Source of the DNA: a virus
DNA length: 39,536 nt
Virus record (IMG/VR): IMGVR_UViG_3300042475_005351
Span: 1-39,536 of that record
Direction: 5' to 3' (one strand)
Shown: piece after piece, positions 29,937-38,987 of the stretch
Position numbering within the stretch: position 1 is the first letter of the stretch
Layout of the letters: every line of letters begins with the position of its first letter
The notes under the pieces: model-generated
Seen by the model: only the letters and a program-made list of their open reading frames with translations
Told to the model about the DNA's origin: nothing
Databases searched by the model: none
Translations under genes and position numbers: made by a program

Positions 29937-30728
29937 TTACTTGAAGAATTCGCCCTTTTTGACGTTACCGACTTCAGCCTTACCTTTTGGTGACTGAAGG
30001 GCTTTGTTGAAAGGCTTAGCTGGCTTGAGCTCTGGATCTGATTCAACATCACCGCCGTGAGCTTTACCACCGTGGGGTTTTACTGTTCCGGCTTTGTTGT
30101 TCTTGTTTTGAAGAACTTTACTCTTATCACCGAGTGGCTTTAATTCAGTAGCTTCACCCATTGGCTTCTCTTCTTCTTTTTCTTCTGACTCTACTTCTTC
30201 TTCAGCTGATTCGTCACCGAATTCCATTTCAGCTTCGTCTTCTTTTTCTTCTGAACCAGCCTCGTCAGTTACTTTATCGAGAATTGTTTGAAGCTTACCC
30301 ATAAGATCTTTAAGATCTGAAACGAGATCTGACACTTCATCAGCTTCACCTTCGAGCTCGTCTACCATCTCTTCGTTTGAGGCTGGTACTTCAACTTCCA
30401 TTGAATCGGTGGTCATATCTTCCATCATGTCTTCATTGATTGTGGCTTTGAAAAGCTTTTCAAATGAACCTTCAAATGACTTCTTAGGAGCTTCTTCTAC
30501 TGAATCCTTAAGAACTTTTGGAGCAGCAGCTTTAACGTCTGTACCTTCAGCTTCTTCTGGCTTTTTAACGTCTTTAACCTTATCTGGGCCTTGGCCAGAT
30601 ACTGGTTGGGCTTTTTTGCCGTGAATCATTGCGTCTAATTCTTTTTCACCTTTAACTTTGTTAGAAGGTACTGATTCAGAAACTAGAACCTTTGATGCAT
30701 AGATTTCTTCGAGAGGATTTTTCTTCAT
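29937..30728 (-). CDS. Acidic low-complexity protein, candidate internal head/core protein
   Basis: A 263-aa, extremely acidic protein (EEE and DE runs at about 105-200) with a Lys/Gly-rich C-terminus (about 205-263). The N-terminus MKKNPLEEIYASKVLVSES ends in LVSE (15-18), matching the candidate capsid-targeting/protease motif. ATINED (95-100) and MGEATE (190-195) hold further hydrophobic-x-Glu or similar sites. These properties fit a prohead core or internal head protein processed by the gp21-type protease. I recognise no family. ATAAATA (30741-30747) ends 12 bp before the ATG, and a terminator follows the gene. Confidence 0.68.
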   Translation of the reverse strand: MKKNPLEEIYASKVLVSESVPSNKVKGEKELDAMIHGKKAQPVSGQGPDKVKDVKKPEEAEGTDVKAAAPKVLKDSVEEAPKKSFEGSFEKLFKATINEDMMEDMTTDSMEVEVPASNEEMVDELEGEADEVSDLVSDLKDLMGKLQTILDKVTDEAGSEEKEDEAEMEFGDESAEEEVESEEKEEEKPMGEATELKPLGDKSKVLQNKNNKAGTVKPHGGKAHGGDVESDPELKPAKPFNKALQSPKGKAEVGNVKKGEFFK

Positions 30729-30740
30729 ATGTTGTAATTA

Positions 30741-30747
30741 TATTTAT
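30741..30747 (-). promoter_or_regulatory. ATAAATA box before the acidic core-like gene
   Basis: AGAATAAATATAATTAC, ending 12 bp before ATG 30728. Confidence 0.5.
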
Positions 30748-30765
30748 TCTAAAGGGTATGTTTTT

Positions 30766-31032
30766 TTATGTTAAAATTAGAGATGATAGGGATCTAAATG
30801 ATGTACTAAGAGTATTATAAGTTGTTGAGGTATTAGCAAATCCAGTTAATGTTTGAATGAGTGTATTGAATTGTGCTTTAAATAAAACATCTCTTGAACT
30901 TAATTGAACGGTATTTGCGCTAACATTTGCTAATCCAGTATCGAGTAAAACGTAATTGTTATTAATAGCACCCAAACTATCTCCAATACATTCACTTTCT
31001 GCTATAATTTTATCTATAAATGAGTATGGCAT
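30766..31032 (-). CDS. Short fibre-like protein sharing the ECIGDS motif
   Basis: An 88-aa protein. SECIGDSLGAINNNYVLLD (13-31) matches the N-terminal motif of the 185-aa neighbour and the 684-aa fibre. The remainder is Thr/Ser/Asn-rich helical sequence with no catalytic signature. It begins 4 bp after the 185-aa gene. It may be an attachment or adaptor protein of the tail or baseplate, or a shortened fibre that has lost its distal domain. Confidence 0.65.
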   Translation of the reverse strand: MPYSFIDKIIAESECIGDSLGAINNNYVLLDTGLANVSANTVQLSSRDVLFKAQFNTLIQTLTGFANTSTTYNTLSTSFRSLSSLILT

Positions 31033-31036
31033 ATTA

Positions 31037-31594
31037 TTATTTACTGTGGAAAACTAACATTACTAGCGGTGGATCGTAAAATTGACCAAGTAAAGTACGG
31101 GTTATAATACGACATTGGGTAGTTCCTGGGTCAGGGAAAGGTTCAGTTGGACTCAAATTTACTACTCCTGAGTCTACACCAGTAGTGCCTGGAGGTAGAG
31201 GAGAGACAGTACCAGTAACTATAAACCCTTTTGTTAAACCAGGGGGAGCAATATTAACAAGATACTTACCCGTATCTTCTCTTAAAACGTTTGTTATATT
31301 GTAACTACTTTCGATATGCCGGTTTATATTGTTAAAGTTAGTTGTTGCTTGGCCGTCGTTACCTGTTGTTTGACGGCCTCTAAAATTAACCCATGCACTT
31401 GCAAGTCTTGGGGTAGCAGATATTGAATTAATAATAGTTGTTAGGTTATTGAGTGTAGTATTGATCTGTATAAGATCACTATTAACAGTAACTATCGAAT
31501 CTTTAATATTGCTGTAATTTCCATTAATAGCAATTAATGAATTACCAATACATTCAGATTTATCAATAGTTGTTATTGTAGGTACTGTTGCCAT
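31037..31594 (-). CDS. Short tail fibre-like protein
   Basis: A 185-aa protein with the N-terminal motif DKSECIGNSLIAINGNY (12-28), a short coiled segment (about 30-60), and a C-terminal domain beginning LASAWVNFRGRQ with HIESSYNITNVLREDTGKYLVNI. This kind of AWVNF...SYN...GxYxVN sequence is common in the tips of phage tail fibres and is likely a small beta-rich distal domain. ATAAATA (31604-31610) ends 9 bp before the ATG. Host binding is inferred. Confidence 0.75.
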   Translation of the reverse strand: MATVPTITTIDKSECIGNSLIAINGNYSNIKDSIVTVNSDLIQINTTLNNLTTIINSISATPRLASAWVNFRGRQTTGNDGQATTNFNNINRHIESSYNITNVLREDTGKYLVNIAPPGLTKGFIVTGTVSPLPPGTTGVDSGVVNLSPTEPFPDPGTTQCRIITRTLLGQFYDPPLVMLVFHSK

Positions 31595-31603
31595 TTGTTC
31601 GTA

Positions 31604-31610
31604 TATTTAT
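31604..31610 (-). promoter_or_regulatory. ATAAATA box before the 185-aa fibre-like gene
   Basis: TTAAATAAATATACGAAC precedes ATG 31594; gap 9 bp. It lies just outside the stop of the 1299-aa gene. Confidence 0.5.
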
Positions 31611-34600
31611 TTAACAATCTAAATTATAATATTCCAATATAACTTTAAAGTTTTCCCAAAGATAGCCTAAAGCCCGGTTTATAACGGCGCTAGTAACTAT
31701 TTCATTTTGACCAATTGCAACTGAGTCTTTATTGTAAATTGGTGGTTTGTATCGTTTACATGTACCGGAGTTATTATATAGTAAAGTGTTTCTAAAAATT
31801 TCTATATTGTCCCAAAGTCTATGCAACGATTTTGTATATACCCAGTTCTGTACATACTCTTCATCGTGTATCATTATGTCTTTTAATGACCAGTATTGAC
31901 TCGGTAATTGAGACTTTAAAGGTATTAAAGTCATTGTATCAACAAACTTTAAAATTTTATTATCATTAGCTACTAATAGATTGCGATATTCGTCATGAAA
32001 TAAATCATTAATATTGTCTACACACTGTTTATTATTAATAATTGTGCCACTGTAACCACCAGTTCTAAAATGTCTAATAACTTGAGATTTAGTTGCTATA
32101 TAGACTATTTCTCGATTGTAACTTGTAGCAATTTTTCGTAAGTTAGTTAACGGTATTATATCTTCCCCAGGGAAATATTCGAATAAAAATTCTCCCTGAT
32201 ATGTATAAACCCGTATTACTTTAGCTGTTAAGATATGTAAATTATTAGCAGAATCGACGCAAATGTCTATAGGTGGATCTTCTCTAAAGTATTCATCATC
32301 TCTTAAAGTAAATAACCAACTACCTGTATTTGTAAAATGTTTAATAACTTTATTACCGGAATCTACAACCCAAAGGGAGTCATACTGGTCAATATGTATA
32401 TTAGTTGGGTTTAAGAATTTGGTTTTTGCTGAAGAACCACCTACACCTCCAAAAGTTGTAAATAGTGTCCAACGCTCCCCTGGTGAGTATTGTTTGTATT
32501 TATAAACGGCTATTTGGGACAGAGTTGAATCTAATATAAAGATTTTTTGTTCACTATCCAGTGCTATACTTTTAATATTAACAAACGGTGTTGTTTGATT
32601 GAATGTCGATCTTAAATCAAAGAACGTAGCGGTACGATTCGATGATAATACTTTTAATTCAGTGGTTAGAGCTCCGTAAATTATGTTATTGTGAGATGCA
32701 ATTGCTGTATAGTTGCATCTATTTTGAGAATAACATTCCGGAATTGGATCGTAATAAAAGTCTAATCCGGGGATATTTACATTCCAAACCCCTTCGTCAC
32801 ATTTTGCAGTTGTTGCTATATCACAATCCTCAAGAGGCTGTCTCCATTCTTTTTGATATTTACCTCCTGTTTTAGTATCTTTCCAAGTTATTAAAGCAGT
32901 AGTATTTTCACTCTTACGAGCTGACCATTTCCACTCTAAGCAGTATTTACCTAAGCATGAAGGAACAAGCGATGAGAGAGTGCATGTTTGTTGTTCCCAT
33001 CGACCACAATTAAACAAGGAGCCTGTCTCGGTAACTTCAGGTATTACTCCCCCGAGCATTAATTCGCTCCAAGTAACATATTGATTATCCGGAGACGTGC
33101 AATCAAGATCTTCCCATGTCCAGAGTGGGCAAGCAGTTACTCCCTGTATTACTGTTGGTTCAGAACCTAACCATCCATAATACTCATTATATGTATCTTG
33201 ATAAACATTATTCCTTTTTGTTAGATATGTTAAATTGTCATAAAACTGTTTAATACATGAATTAAAGTTGTCACTTACTACCCAATCGTTAGCCCCTATT
33301 TGAGGTTGATTTTTCCAAGGTAAATCTAGTAATATTTTATCTATACTATAATATGAGTCCGGATCTACTGTATCGTACTTTTCAACAACATATAATAAAC
33401 TTGGAAAATTATAAGTGTTTTTTACACCGTTAAGAACGTTATAACCAGCTATTTTAATATTTTTAATACCAGGTGTAGAATATGTAATTGTAATATCTTT
33501 ACCAATATCGTCTCCAGTTAATATAACAGTCTCTCCTGCCACATCATCTAATTCAAGTTCTATAGCAGAAACAGCTCCGACTGTTCGCGCAAATAAATTT
33601 TGAAGAGTGATGGGTGTATTAGTTAATACGTATTTATTTGGGGTGTAAATGTTAATTTCGTAAGGAGGTATAACTGTCGATTGTTGAGCATAATCGATAG
33701 ATGTTTCAATAACTGGCCAATCTCCTGCAGATACCCCTTGAGTAATATTAATAAAATTTTGTATTTTGTGTTGTACCCCTACTGTTACAAAAGTATTTCC
33801 AAAACGACTTACAGTAAAGCCCGGTATATCAACTAGATCTCCACCATAACCTGAATACTGCAACGAAAAGGTATAACTAGATCTAGCATCTTGTGGTAAC
33901 AAATAAATAATTTTAGGCTCTGTATCAATTATCTTTTGAGCTGTATATGCTGTTAAATACCAGGTAGTAGAATATAATAAAGTTTGCACAGGTGCAACAC
34001 CTGTAACTAAAGTAGCATATGTGAGGGTTTCTGGTTCAAAGCGCCATTTTTTAGGAAACGTGCCCGAACATTCAACGGTACCCCAAGAAGATGGGGTAGG
34101 TAAATTAGAAGTAAAGTCAGTACCACTACATTCATCAAATGTCGACCATTTCCAAATATACCCGTGTCGATCATAACAAGCGGAAAGTTCTTTTGGATTA
34201 TAAATAGCTAAATCTGAAAATGCAGTAAACTCTACATCTAAGCCATTTATCGGTAAATAAACAATACTTGGTATACCTGGTATAAAGTTTGAGACAGTAT
34301 TTAAACCAAAAGGTAGTACTTCAATATTTTGTCTTAATTTAAAATTATTCGAATTTGCAGAGCCAAAAGGTGTAATTGTGGAGGTATAAAACGGGTAGTA
34401 CGTTTTTACCCCTGTTGTATCGTCATAATAATATGATGGACCTGAAGACAAAATATAGCTATTTGAAACTAATAAAGAAATTGGTAAAGAAGGGTAAAGC
34501 CCTCTTATTGTAGAAATAGGTGCAACGGCTACTGAAAAATCTGAAGAACCGAAATATGGGTATACGTTAACTGTATTTTCAATTGGTGGATTGTTGATAA

Positions 34601-35510
34601 TCCAGTTGTAATTGTGATTAGGAATTGAAGCAGTACTTAAAATAATTTCTTCAGTGTGTCCTTCACCATAAAAACTTAACCCTTGAGACTGCGTTGATAA
34701 ATTTGTAATACTACTTGTATCTATTTCATAACGTTCTTGAGGGGAAGCAAAGTAATATTTTGCCCATGCTATGAAATCAGCTACAGGGTAATTGGGTATA
34801 AAAGATGCTTTTATTTCTTTACTAAGAATATGCGGGCTGTACCAATCCGCAAAAGTGATATTATTAGGACCTGAAGTTGCAGATAAATAGGCTTGTACAC
34901 TACTTAAACGTGGTGTTGATCTAGTAAAAGAGTTTGTAGCAGAGAACGTATTGTTTAATGTTGACGAATTATTTAGTGTATACCATGCTCTGTGATAGTT
35001 GGATGAAAGAGATGTACTTAAACTGTATGTTAAGCTTTGTAATTTAATTTTAACATCAAACGGGGTAGAGGATGTTAGTCTATAAAATAAAGTATCGGTT
35101 TCAGATGTTTGATTGTTTAAAAAGAGGGTAAAATCAATATTCGGAAAAGTGTCAAATGAAACTGTATAAAAAGAGGTTTGCCCGTCTTCTACATCGTAGT
35201 TTATGCATTGAAAAGTATGAGCACAAAGTGTGTATCTGGTTGTTTTATAGTCATACTGACTAGCTGAAAAAGAAAAGTACATTGTACCAATAGCAGAAAC
35301 TGCATCTAAAGTTGCTGACTGATAAGGGGTGCCGTTTGGAGTACGGGCGTAAATGCCTTTATTAATAGGAAACGACCATGCAATTAAAGAATTTCCTGAT
35401 GCTGGTGCAGTTAGTGTGTTAACTGTTGTCATCGCAACAGCAGTTAACTCTCTAAAAAAAGGAAGATTGTTAAATTTTACTGCTGAAATTGAAATATTTG
35501 TTAACTGCAT
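31611..35510 (-). CDS. Very large tail/baseplate protein with NHL-like propeller
   Basis: A 1299-aa protein, beta-rich and Thr/Ser/Asn/Tyr-rich. Cys/Trp-rich patches lie at about 450-510 (YIWKWSTFDECSGTDF, WGTVECSGTFPKKW) and about 800-900 (WTWEDLDC, CGRWEQQTC, YCLEWKWSARK). From about residue 935 to 1195 it shows NHL-type propeller blades (NPTNIHIDQYDSLWVVDSGN, IDICVDSANNLHILT). A helical C-terminus with RLWDNIEIFRNTLLYN ends it. It probably builds part of the tail periphery or an adhesin. No signal peptide. It lies between two other large structural genes on one strand. Confidence 0.75.
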   Translation of the reverse strand: MQLTNISISAVKFNNLPFFRELTAVAMTTVNTLTAPASGNSLIAWSFPINKGIYARTPNGTPYQSATLDAVSAIGTMYFSFSASQYDYKTTRYTLCAHTFQCINYDVEDGQTSFYTVSFDTFPNIDFTLFLNNQTSETDTLFYRLTSSTPFDVKIKLQSLTYSLSTSLSSNYHRAWYTLNNSSTLNNTFSATNSFTRSTPRLSSVQAYLSATSGPNNITFADWYSPHILSKEIKASFIPNYPVADFIAWAKYYFASPQERYEIDTSSITNLSTQSQGLSFYGEGHTEEIILSTASIPNHNYNWIINNPPIENTVNVYPYFGSSDFSVAVAPISTIRGLYPSLPISLLVSNSYILSSGPSYYYDDTTGVKTYYPFYTSTITPFGSANSNNFKLRQNIEVLPFGLNTVSNFIPGIPSIVYLPINGLDVEFTAFSDLAIYNPKELSACYDRHGYIWKWSTFDECSGTDFTSNLPTPSSWGTVECSGTFPKKWRFEPETLTYATLVTGVAPVQTLLYSTTWYLTAYTAQKIIDTEPKIIYLLPQDARSSYTFSLQYSGYGGDLVDIPGFTVSRFGNTFVTVGVQHKIQNFINITQGVSAGDWPVIETSIDYAQQSTVIPPYEINIYTPNKYVLTNTPITLQNLFARTVGAVSAIELELDDVAGETVILTGDDIGKDITITYSTPGIKNIKIAGYNVLNGVKNTYNFPSLLYVVEKYDTVDPDSYYSIDKILLDLPWKNQPQIGANDWVVSDNFNSCIKQFYDNLTYLTKRNNVYQDTYNEYYGWLGSEPTVIQGVTACPLWTWEDLDCTSPDNQYVTWSELMLGGVIPEVTETGSLFNCGRWEQQTCTLSSLVPSCLGKYCLEWKWSARKSENTTALITWKDTKTGGKYQKEWRQPLEDCDIATTAKCDEGVWNVNIPGLDFYYDPIPECYSQNRCNYTAIASHNNIIYGALTTELKVLSSNRTATFFDLRSTFNQTTPFVNIKSIALDSEQKIFILDSTLSQIAVYKYKQYSPGERWTLFTTFGGVGGSSAKTKFLNPTNIHIDQYDSLWVVDSGNKVIKHFTNTGSWLFTLRDDEYFREDPPIDICVDSANNLHILTAKVIRVYTYQGEFLFEYFPGEDIIPLTNLRKIATSYNREIVYIATKSQVIRHFRTGGYSGTIINNKQCVDNINDLFHDEYRNLLVANDNKILKFVDTMTLIPLKSQLPSQYWSLKDIMIHDEEYVQNWVYTKSLHRLWDNIEIFRNTLLYNNSGTCKRYKPPIYNKDSVAIGQNEIVTSAVINRALGYLWENFKVILEYYNLDC

Positions 35511-35530
35511 TGTTAATATTTAGTTATATA

Positions 35531-38035
35531 TTAGGTCCATTCAATGTTTAATAGATCGGTATTTTTAGGTATTATTTCTAAAAATGCTGCTCTTATATCA
35601 TTTTCTATGGCTTGTTGTAGTTGAGGATCTGTTATTTCAGATTGATTTATTTTTATATTAAAAAAATTACTTTTATGACCCGGGACACGATGTTTAAAAA
35701 ATCTATCTATAGATTCAACATACTGAAGCGGGGCAGTGGGTATATTCCATGTTATACTATCCCCGACTATTTTTTCTCTTATAAAATATTGCACAAGAGA
35801 CGGATCAATTGCGTAGTCATATATTCGTACTGTATCAATATAACCATCCCAAATTAAAGCTTGTGAGTTAATTTCTCTATTTAAATTTTCAGATTTACCA
35901 GTAGGACATCCTATATGAAAGTTATTTTTATAGATGTATGTAATACTTAACTCCGGGCTAATTTCAATAGAATCTCGAAAATAGTTATCTACAATTAAGC
36001 TTAATTTTCGATTTTTAAGAGTTGCAACTATTAAATGCCATTCACTATTAACAAAATAAGATACAGGAACTGAAACTTTATATATAGTATTTTTATTACT
36101 GATTGTCGGTTCATTAACACCAACCTTAAATTGAATTTGTATATTATTATCGTAAAGAACTTTATTAAAAATACGCTTCCATTCGTATCCTGTAAAATCT
36201 CCTTTACCTAGAAATGTTAATGCTTCTTTATTTTGTAAAGCAGTTACCGGTTCAAGTGTATTAAGTTTTTGTGGTAAAAAGATAGTTTGTTTAATTTCAC
36301 CATCTAGAGTTGTTTGATAAAGTGTTTTTTCGTTGCTATGGTATATTAAAGCGTACCAAGTTTTAGTTTGTGTAGATCTAGAATAGCTGTATATAAAACT
36401 TATGTTTTTCACATCTGTGGTTACAGCGTCTAAACCAACATAAAAAAGAGATTTAATTTGTTTAGTGTTTATATCTATTTTATAAACTTTATTTGTACCG
36501 GCTAATACCCATAAATCGTTATTTGGATCAATATGGATATTTGTTGCTTGGGTGATAGTGTTTAAAAGTGTATTATTATAATAAAGATTACCAGTTAAGT
36601 TTATATGCCATTTAACATTATTAGAATCAAATTTAACGTCTAAACAATTTGTTTGTTTAATAAAGTTACCATTATAATCGTAGCAAATTTGTTGATTATT
36701 TTGATATGGCTCACTTGATAGATAACTTGTTAAAAGAAGATCAGAATCAAAAGTGTACGTACCAGATGTAGTTATAACAATGGTACTATTATTTTTATCT
36801 AGAATAGATAGTTTAGGTATTCCTAGTAATGATAAAGTGTTATTGTTTTGATCTCGGGAAACAGATAATAATTCTCCAAGATGGTTATATTTATGAACCT
36901 TATTAATTTCACTTGTGGCACTAAGTTCGTTTATAGTACTTATATTGAGCGGGGCTTGAACAGTTATTAGTTCCCCTTCTTGATTTATATGAACGTTAAA
37001 GTGATTTATAGGCCGTCCGTAAACAATTTGTGAATTTTTTTCTTCGTATAATAGTCCTTCTTGATTAAACAAGAAGAAGTGACCGTATGTAGTTTCAGGA
37101 ACGACAAAAAAAGGATAATATTTTAAATTATCAAAAAATAAACTAACACCCCCTCTGTTTAAATTACCTAAAAATTGAGTGCTTGGTGATTCTAACCAGT
37201 TATTACTTTTAACCCAAAAAGCTATAGTGAATTCATCATTCAAAGTATAACTGTCATCATATGTGACTTGACAGTTTATAAATTTGTTATTATTAAAAGA
37301 TAAAGTATTTCGATCTATATACCCAGGAGATTTTTCGTCGTTAATAAATTCAAATGTAAAATTTTCTATAGTGATATTATTATTATAAATAGAGTTATCA
37401 ACAGGTTTTGGATCATTTGGGCATAAACATGACCAATTATCAATATCTAAACGAAGCTTAGATTTGTCGTTACCTGCAAAAGTTTTTACAAACTCCGCTG
37501 CCATTTTTTCTCCTTGATGGTAATACTGATACCATACCCCTGATTCAAATGTTAAAGTGGATGGTACGTCATAGTAAATCGGGTCGTTTTTTTGATAGTT
37601 TAAAAAACTTACATTACGCTTTAAAGCATCTTCAAACGTAAGAGAGCCAGGGTTATAATAACGGTCTAACCATTGTGGTGTTTCTGAAGAAACAGCATAT
37701 AACCAAGAACAAAGCCAGGTTCCATCTTGTCTTTGTTGAGCTTCACCCCATGGGGTAGTATTACCGTATCCACCTAATTTTTTAAGAACCTTATCTGCTC
37801 CGGCAGGTATAGGTCCTGCTATAGCTCCAGCTCCGACTAAATTACTATCCTGTATATGTTGAGTGCTGGCAAAATAAGGAATGTGAAAAAAAGTAATTTG
37901 ATCTTTATTAAAAGTAACTTCAGTAGTTAAAGCCTCGTAACCTAAATGTATTTTGTCAATACTTTGATCTTGATTAGTACCTGAATATATTCTGTAATAT
38001 TCTCTTTGTTTAATATGGGAATCGGTGTGAGACAT
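35531..38035 (-). CDS. LamG/concanavalin-like adhesin split by a propeller-like region
   Basis: An 834-aa protein. The first part of a LamG/concanavalin A-like domain (about 240-305: DEFTIAFWVKSNNW) is separated from its second half (about 650-765: WHLIVATLKNRKLSLIVDN, WDGYIDTVRIYDYAI) by about 330 residues with NHL-like repeats (ATNIHIDPNNDLWVLAG). The N-terminal 200 residues and the C-terminal 60 form other domains; the latter (VESIDRFFKHRVPGHKSNFFNIKI) may attach to the tail. LamG domains often bind carbohydrate, so a receptor or capsule-binding role is likely. The start follows the upstream stop by 1 bp (TAATATG). Confidence 0.78.
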   Translation of the reverse strand: MSHTDSHIKQREYYRIYSGTNQDQSIDKIHLGYEALTTEVTFNKDQITFFHIPYFASTQHIQDSNLVGAGAIAGPIPAGADKVLKKLGGYGNTTPWGEAQQRQDGTWLCSWLYAVSSETPQWLDRYYNPGSLTFEDALKRNVSFLNYQKNDPIYYDVPSTLTFESGVWYQYYHQGEKMAAEFVKTFAGNDKSKLRLDIDNWSCLCPNDPKPVDNSIYNNNITIENFTFEFINDEKSPGYIDRNTLSFNNNKFINCQVTYDDSYTLNDEFTIAFWVKSNNWLESPSTQFLGNLNRGGVSLFFDNLKYYPFFVVPETTYGHFFLFNQEGLLYEEKNSQIVYGRPINHFNVHINQEGELITVQAPLNISTINELSATSEINKVHKYNHLGELLSVSRDQNNNTLSLLGIPKLSILDKNNSTIVITTSGTYTFDSDLLLTSYLSSEPYQNNQQICYDYNGNFIKQTNCLDVKFDSNNVKWHINLTGNLYYNNTLLNTITQATNIHIDPNNDLWVLAGTNKVYKIDINTKQIKSLFYVGLDAVTTDVKNISFIYSYSRSTQTKTWYALIYHSNEKTLYQTTLDGEIKQTIFLPQKLNTLEPVTALQNKEALTFLGKGDFTGYEWKRIFNKVLYDNNIQIQFKVGVNEPTISNKNTIYKVSVPVSYFVNSEWHLIVATLKNRKLSLIVDNYFRDSIEISPELSITYIYKNNFHIGCPTGKSENLNREINSQALIWDGYIDTVRIYDYAIDPSLVQYFIREKIVGDSITWNIPTAPLQYVESIDRFFKHRVPGHKSNFFNIKINQSEITDPQLQQAIENDIRAAFLEIIPKNTDLLNIEWT

Positions 38036-38036
38036 A

Positions 38037-38954
38037 TTAATTTGTTGTTATTGGTGTTTTTGTATAACTGTTATCAACCGTAGCAAGACCACCTGCTGGA
38101 GTTACCACGTTTTTAAGATTAGCTATATTTATATTTGTATCGTTATTGCTTTTAACACTATCAAATGTAAAGCTTAATAAAAAGTTATTTGGATTATCAT
38201 CAAATGTTTTATTAACAATTAAATTTTCATTATTAGCCGCGCTCTCTTTATCAAAATAATATGTCACGTAATCATTAACAGGTATAAAGCCATGTATACC
38301 GGTATTTACTGCAACATATTCTATATTAAAAATATAATCATTAATTACGGAGTTATTGAGTATGGTGCCTGTAGCGCGTAAAACTCCATCTGAACAAAAA
38401 CCTAAATATCGGTAACCGGTGTTTGTTTTGGTTTTAAATCCTACAGTATTCCCTTGTATGGTGCATATAAATCGTTGACGGTAAATACTTTCAGGATCTA
38501 AAGTTTTTTCAACTAATTGTATTTCGTATGGGTAATTTGCATCAACTTGAATATATTTTCGTTCAACAATAAGTTCGACTTCATTAGTACCTAAAACTGG
38601 AGAAATATAAATTTGAGTTGCTGACGGAGAAAGGTATAATGAATTTAAAACGGTGTTATATGAAACATAATAACCAGGAGATATTCTAGGTTTTAAATAA
38701 ACAGAGCCAAAAAAGTTATTTTCGAAAAGTTTGGTAGTAAAAAAAGAACTTAAATTAACCGATGATGTTAAAATTAAACAAGTTTCGTTATTAAAAGAAA
38801 TGTCTTGAAACCTATTAGTGCTTTGTAAAGTGTTTATATGAAGACCTGTATCATAGGTAGTCTTCTCTTTAATTAAAGGTTCTGTTATATTATATGTATA
38901 CTCAAACTCTAAAGGACGTAGAGCTGATAAAGGTATATATTGAACATCGGCCAT
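38037..38954 (-). CDS. Virion structural protein, unknown
   Basis: The 305-aa product, starting MADVQYIPLSAL, is beta-rich with many Asn, Tyr, Thr and Ile residues, like its neighbours, and has no motif I recognise. I choose ATG 38954 rather than an in-frame TTG two codons upstream. It lies 1 bp before the LamG gene and follows the partial gene at the right edge, so it belongs to the same tail or adhesin operon. The stretch GGLATVDNSYTKTPITTN near the C-terminus may be disordered. Confidence 0.65.
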   Translation of the reverse strand: MADVQYIPLSALRPLEFEYTYNITEPLIKEKTTYDTGLHINTLQSTNRFQDISFNNETCLILTSSVNLSSFFTTKLFENNFFGSVYLKPRISPGYYVSYNTVLNSLYLSPSATQIYISPVLGTNEVELIVERKYIQVDANYPYEIQLVEKTLDPESIYRQRFICTIQGNTVGFKTKTNTGYRYLGFCSDGVLRATGTILNNSVINDYIFNIEYVAVNTGIHGFIPVNDYVTYYFDKESAANNENLIVNKTFDDNPNNFLLSFTFDSVKSNNDTNINIANLKNVVTPAGGLATVDNSYTKTPITTN

Positions 38955-38987
38955 ATTCAATAATACTTATTAGGTAATATTAGTTTC

